From assembly GCA_009914575.1 (NCBI GenBank), contig WNEB01000059.1:1-8262 (forward strand): DNA of 8,262 nucleotides. The letters run 5' to 3'. Both the position numbers and the translations under genes were made by a program. Source of the stretch: Burkholderia gladioli (GTDB lineage: Bacteria; Pseudomonadota; Gammaproteobacteria; Burkholderiales; Burkholderiaceae). This document shows positions 6,846 through 8,262 of the stretch, one piece after another (positions within the stretch are counted from its first letter, which is position 1; each line of letters opens with the position of its first letter). The notes under the pieces are model-generated. The model made no database searches, was not told the origin of the DNA, and saw only the letters and a list, made by a program, of their open reading frames with translations.

Positions 6846-7825
6846 ATCAACCGGCAGGTGTTGCTCGTATCCCGCCCCGACGGCGCGGCCCGTCTCGACA
6901 ACTTCAGGCTGGTGGAAACGCCGCTCAACGACGGCGAACTGCGCGTGCGCAACCACTTCCTGTCGCTCGACCCGTACATGCGCGGACGGATGAGCACGGC
7001 GAAATCGTATGCGGCGCCGCAGCCGCTCGACGCCGTGATGATCGGCGAGACGACCGGCGAGGTGATCGAATCGCGTCATGCGGGCTTCGCCGTGGGCGAT
7101 CGCGTGACCGGCATGTTCGGCTGGCAGACGCACGGCACCTCGAACGGCGCGGGGCTGCGCAAGCTCGGCGCGAGCCGCGTGCCGCTGTCGGCCTGTCTCA
7201 GCGTGGTCGGCATGCCGGGCGTGACGGCCTGGTACGGATTGAACCGCATCGTCGAGCCGAAGCGCGGCGAGACGGTGGTGGTGAGCGCGGCGAGCGGGGC
7301 GGTGGGCAGCGTGGTCGGGCAACTGGCCAAGTGCGCCGGCTGCCGCGTGATCGGCATTGCCGGCGGCGAAACCAAGTGCCGCTTCGTGGTGGAGACGCTC
7401 GGTTTCGACGCCTGCGTCGACTACAAGGCCGGGCGCATCGCCGAGGACCTGGCCGCGACCGCGCCGGACGGCATCGACGGCTGCTTCGAGAACGTCGGCG
7501 GCCCGGGCCTCGATCGACGCTCGCGCAGATGAACGCGTTCGGTCGGATCGCCGTGTGCGGCCTGATCGCCGGCTACGACGGCCAGCCCGCGCCGATCGTG
7601 CAGGCCAGCGCGATCCTGCGCGCGCGCTTGCGCGTGCAGGGCTTCATCGTCACCGAGCAGCTCGATGCGTGGCCGCAGGCGCTGGCCGAACTCGAGGCGC
7701 TGGTCGCGAACGGCGAACTGCATTACCGCGAGACGATCGCGCAGGGGATCGAGCGTGCGCCCGAGGCGTTTCTCGGCATGCTGAAGGGGCACAACTTCGG
7801 CAAGCAGCTTGTCGCGCTGATCTGA
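6846..7825 (+). pseudogene. NADP-dependent oxidoreductase (CurA-like, MDR family), start lost and frameshifted
   Basis: Relatives are zinc-independent medium-chain reductases that reduce the double bond of enones with NADPH. Family sequence begins at 6846 with INRQVLLVSRPDG, directly after element copy 2; relatives have an ATG only a few codons earlier, so the native start was lost. A frame open through the element offers GTG 6750, which would add 32 element-derived residues. The dinucleotide-binding fold is clear: VVVSAASGAVGSVVGQLAK, about residues 145-160 counted from 6846. One base is missing at 7514/7515; restoring G gives NVGGPGLDATLAQMNAFGRIAVCG, and the frame then runs to TGA 7823-7825, ending GHNFGKQLVALI. 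The repaired remnant has 326 residues, against about 330-345 in relatives. Two independent lesions indicate a pseudogene. The natural substrate is unknown. Confidence 0.88.
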
Positions 7826-7829
7826 TCCG

Positions 7830-7855
7830 GGTGCCGCGGCACGTGCCGCGGCACC
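7830..7855 (+). terminator. Perfect 12-bp hairpin after the oxidoreductase gene, possible terminator
   Basis: GGTGCCGCGGCA (7830-7841) and TGCCGCGGCACC (7844-7855) are exact reverse complements separated by CG. The hairpin starts four bases after the stop codon, as intrinsic terminators often do. It is followed by GTTCATCC rather than a T tract, so termination may be weak. Confidence 0.45.
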
Positions 7856-7904
7856 GTTCATCCATCACGACGTTTCTCGCGCCGCCATCCTTCCCGCCGC
7901 CCTC

Positions 7905-7968
7905 ATGCCGCTGAATCCCGACATCGCCCGCGTGCTCGACATGATCGAGCGCACCCGGCAACCGTCCG
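7905..7968 (+). pseudogene. 5' fragment of a probable alpha/beta hydrolase gene, cut by an insertion sequence
   Basis: From ATG 7905 the sequence reads MPLNPDIARVLDMIERTRQP, resembling the start of alpha/beta hydrolases of the lipase/acetyl-hydrolase type (MPLxPxIxxVL) that I recall from Burkholderia. After about 21 codons the composition changes abruptly to AT-richer DNA that belongs to the insertion sequence, and the fused frame stops at TGA 8007-8009 after 34 residues. No strong ribosome-binding site is visible. So short a fragment makes the family call tentative; that it is a truncated gene start on the + strand is more likely than its exact identity. Confidence 0.45.
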
Positions 7969-8262
7969 TAGAGCTAAAGTCAAATCTGGTGTACAGGGTG
8001 TCGGCATGATCAGGCGGCGAGCGATTGCTGAGCCGGTGTTCTGTCGGTCACCGGTACCCCATATTTGAACGGCATGCCCGCCAGCAGCTCGGTCAGCTTC
8101 TCGGGCGCGCGGATCTTGCGCCACGACTCTTCGGCCGATTCGATCAGCTTGAACGCCAGCCCGAGAAACGTCGCGCGCGACACGCAGTTGCGCGTACGCT
8201 TCGTCCGATGACGCACCGTCGCGAACGTCGACTCGATCGGGTTCGTCGTACGCAGATGCTGC
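7969..8262 (-). mobile_element. IS256-family insertion sequence, transposase-3' end only
   Basis: The GC-rich coding pattern breaks at about 7969, giving way to AT-richer sequence (AGCTAAAGTCAAATCTGG, then TGTACAGG). The transposase stop codon lies about 40 bases further in, a usual distance from the end of an IS256-type element. The outer boundary is estimated from this break and may be off by several bases. The other terminus and any target duplication lie outside the window. Confidence 0.7.
8010..8262 (-). CDS. IS256-family transposase, C-terminal part (runs off window)
   Basis: On the - strand, frame from 8261 down to the stop at 8010-8012, 83 residues are visible. The block QHLRTTNPIESTFATVRHRT is the conserved C-terminal catalytic signature of IS256/mutator-type DDE transposases, and the Glu of NPIEST (codon 8232-8234) is the third acidic residue of the triad. 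The region after it, RNCVSRATFLGLAFKLIESA, with a Trp shortly after, also fits the family. The catalytic aspartates and the N-terminus lie beyond 8262. The visible part has no stop or frameshift, so the element could be intact and recent. A start at GTG 8216 would be internal and is not credible. The enzyme would mobilise its own element by cutting at its terminal inverted repeats. Confidence 0.92.
   Translation of the reverse strand, partial: QHLRTTNPIESTFATVRHRTKRTRNCVSRATFLGLAFKLIESAEESWRKIRAPEKLTELLAGMPFKYGVPVTDRTPAQQSLAA

Noticed and set aside
1..8262. CRISPR array, tRNA, rRNA or integron attC array
   Set aside because: No regularly spaced direct repeats, tRNA cloverleaf or rRNA sequence was seen; the hairpin repeats found are two isolated inverted copies and scattered single palindromes.

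Overview
The window is very GC-rich, with Burkholderia-like protein sequences and codon use. It carries a fatty-acid beta-oxidation gene cluster on the + strand that is far advanced in decay. The best guess is a Burkholderia sensu stricto genome (betaproteobacterium) with many pseudogenes and mobile elements. This rests on recalled family resemblance, not on a search.

Layout. Bases 1-201 are most of a short, non-coding, inverted-repeat-ended element (copy 1). Then come an AMP-dependent fatty-acyl-CoA ligase broken by two single-base deletions (286-1981) and a leader with a good sigma-70-like promoter overlapped by a TetR-type palindrome (2078-2106). An intact bifunctional enoyl-CoA hydratase/3-hydroxyacyl-CoA dehydrogenase follows (2213-4297). 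Next are a nicotinamidase gene with an in-frame stop (4309-4935), a thiolase gene with two stops and a frameshift (5010-6187), and a Dabb-family gene (6328-6597) whose 3' end runs into a second, inverted copy of the element (6582-6842). On the far side of that copy lies a CurA-like NADP-dependent oxidoreductase that has lost its start codon and carries a frameshift (6846-7825). The first codons of a probable alpha/beta hydrolase (7905-about 7968) are cut by an IS256-family insertion sequence, whose transposase C-terminus (8010-8262, - strand) runs off the window.

Function. Ligase, FadB-type enzyme and thiolase would together activate a fatty acid and carry out most of a beta-oxidation turn; no acyl-CoA dehydrogenase is present here. 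The nicotinamidase is embedded in the run and could in principle serve NAD recycling. Of the seven genes other than the transposase, only the fadB-type gene reads through intact. All four frameshifts are one-base losses, three further lesions are nonsense codons, and three gene ends are lost at mobile elements. The pathway as laid out here is therefore almost certainly non-functional from this locus.

The most interesting object is the 210/261-bp element. The two copies are 198/201 identical, lie in opposite orientation around about 6.4 kb, and differ by one 51-bp hairpin module bounded by GCTCG direct repeats. Copy 2 sits where the ends of both neighbouring genes are missing.
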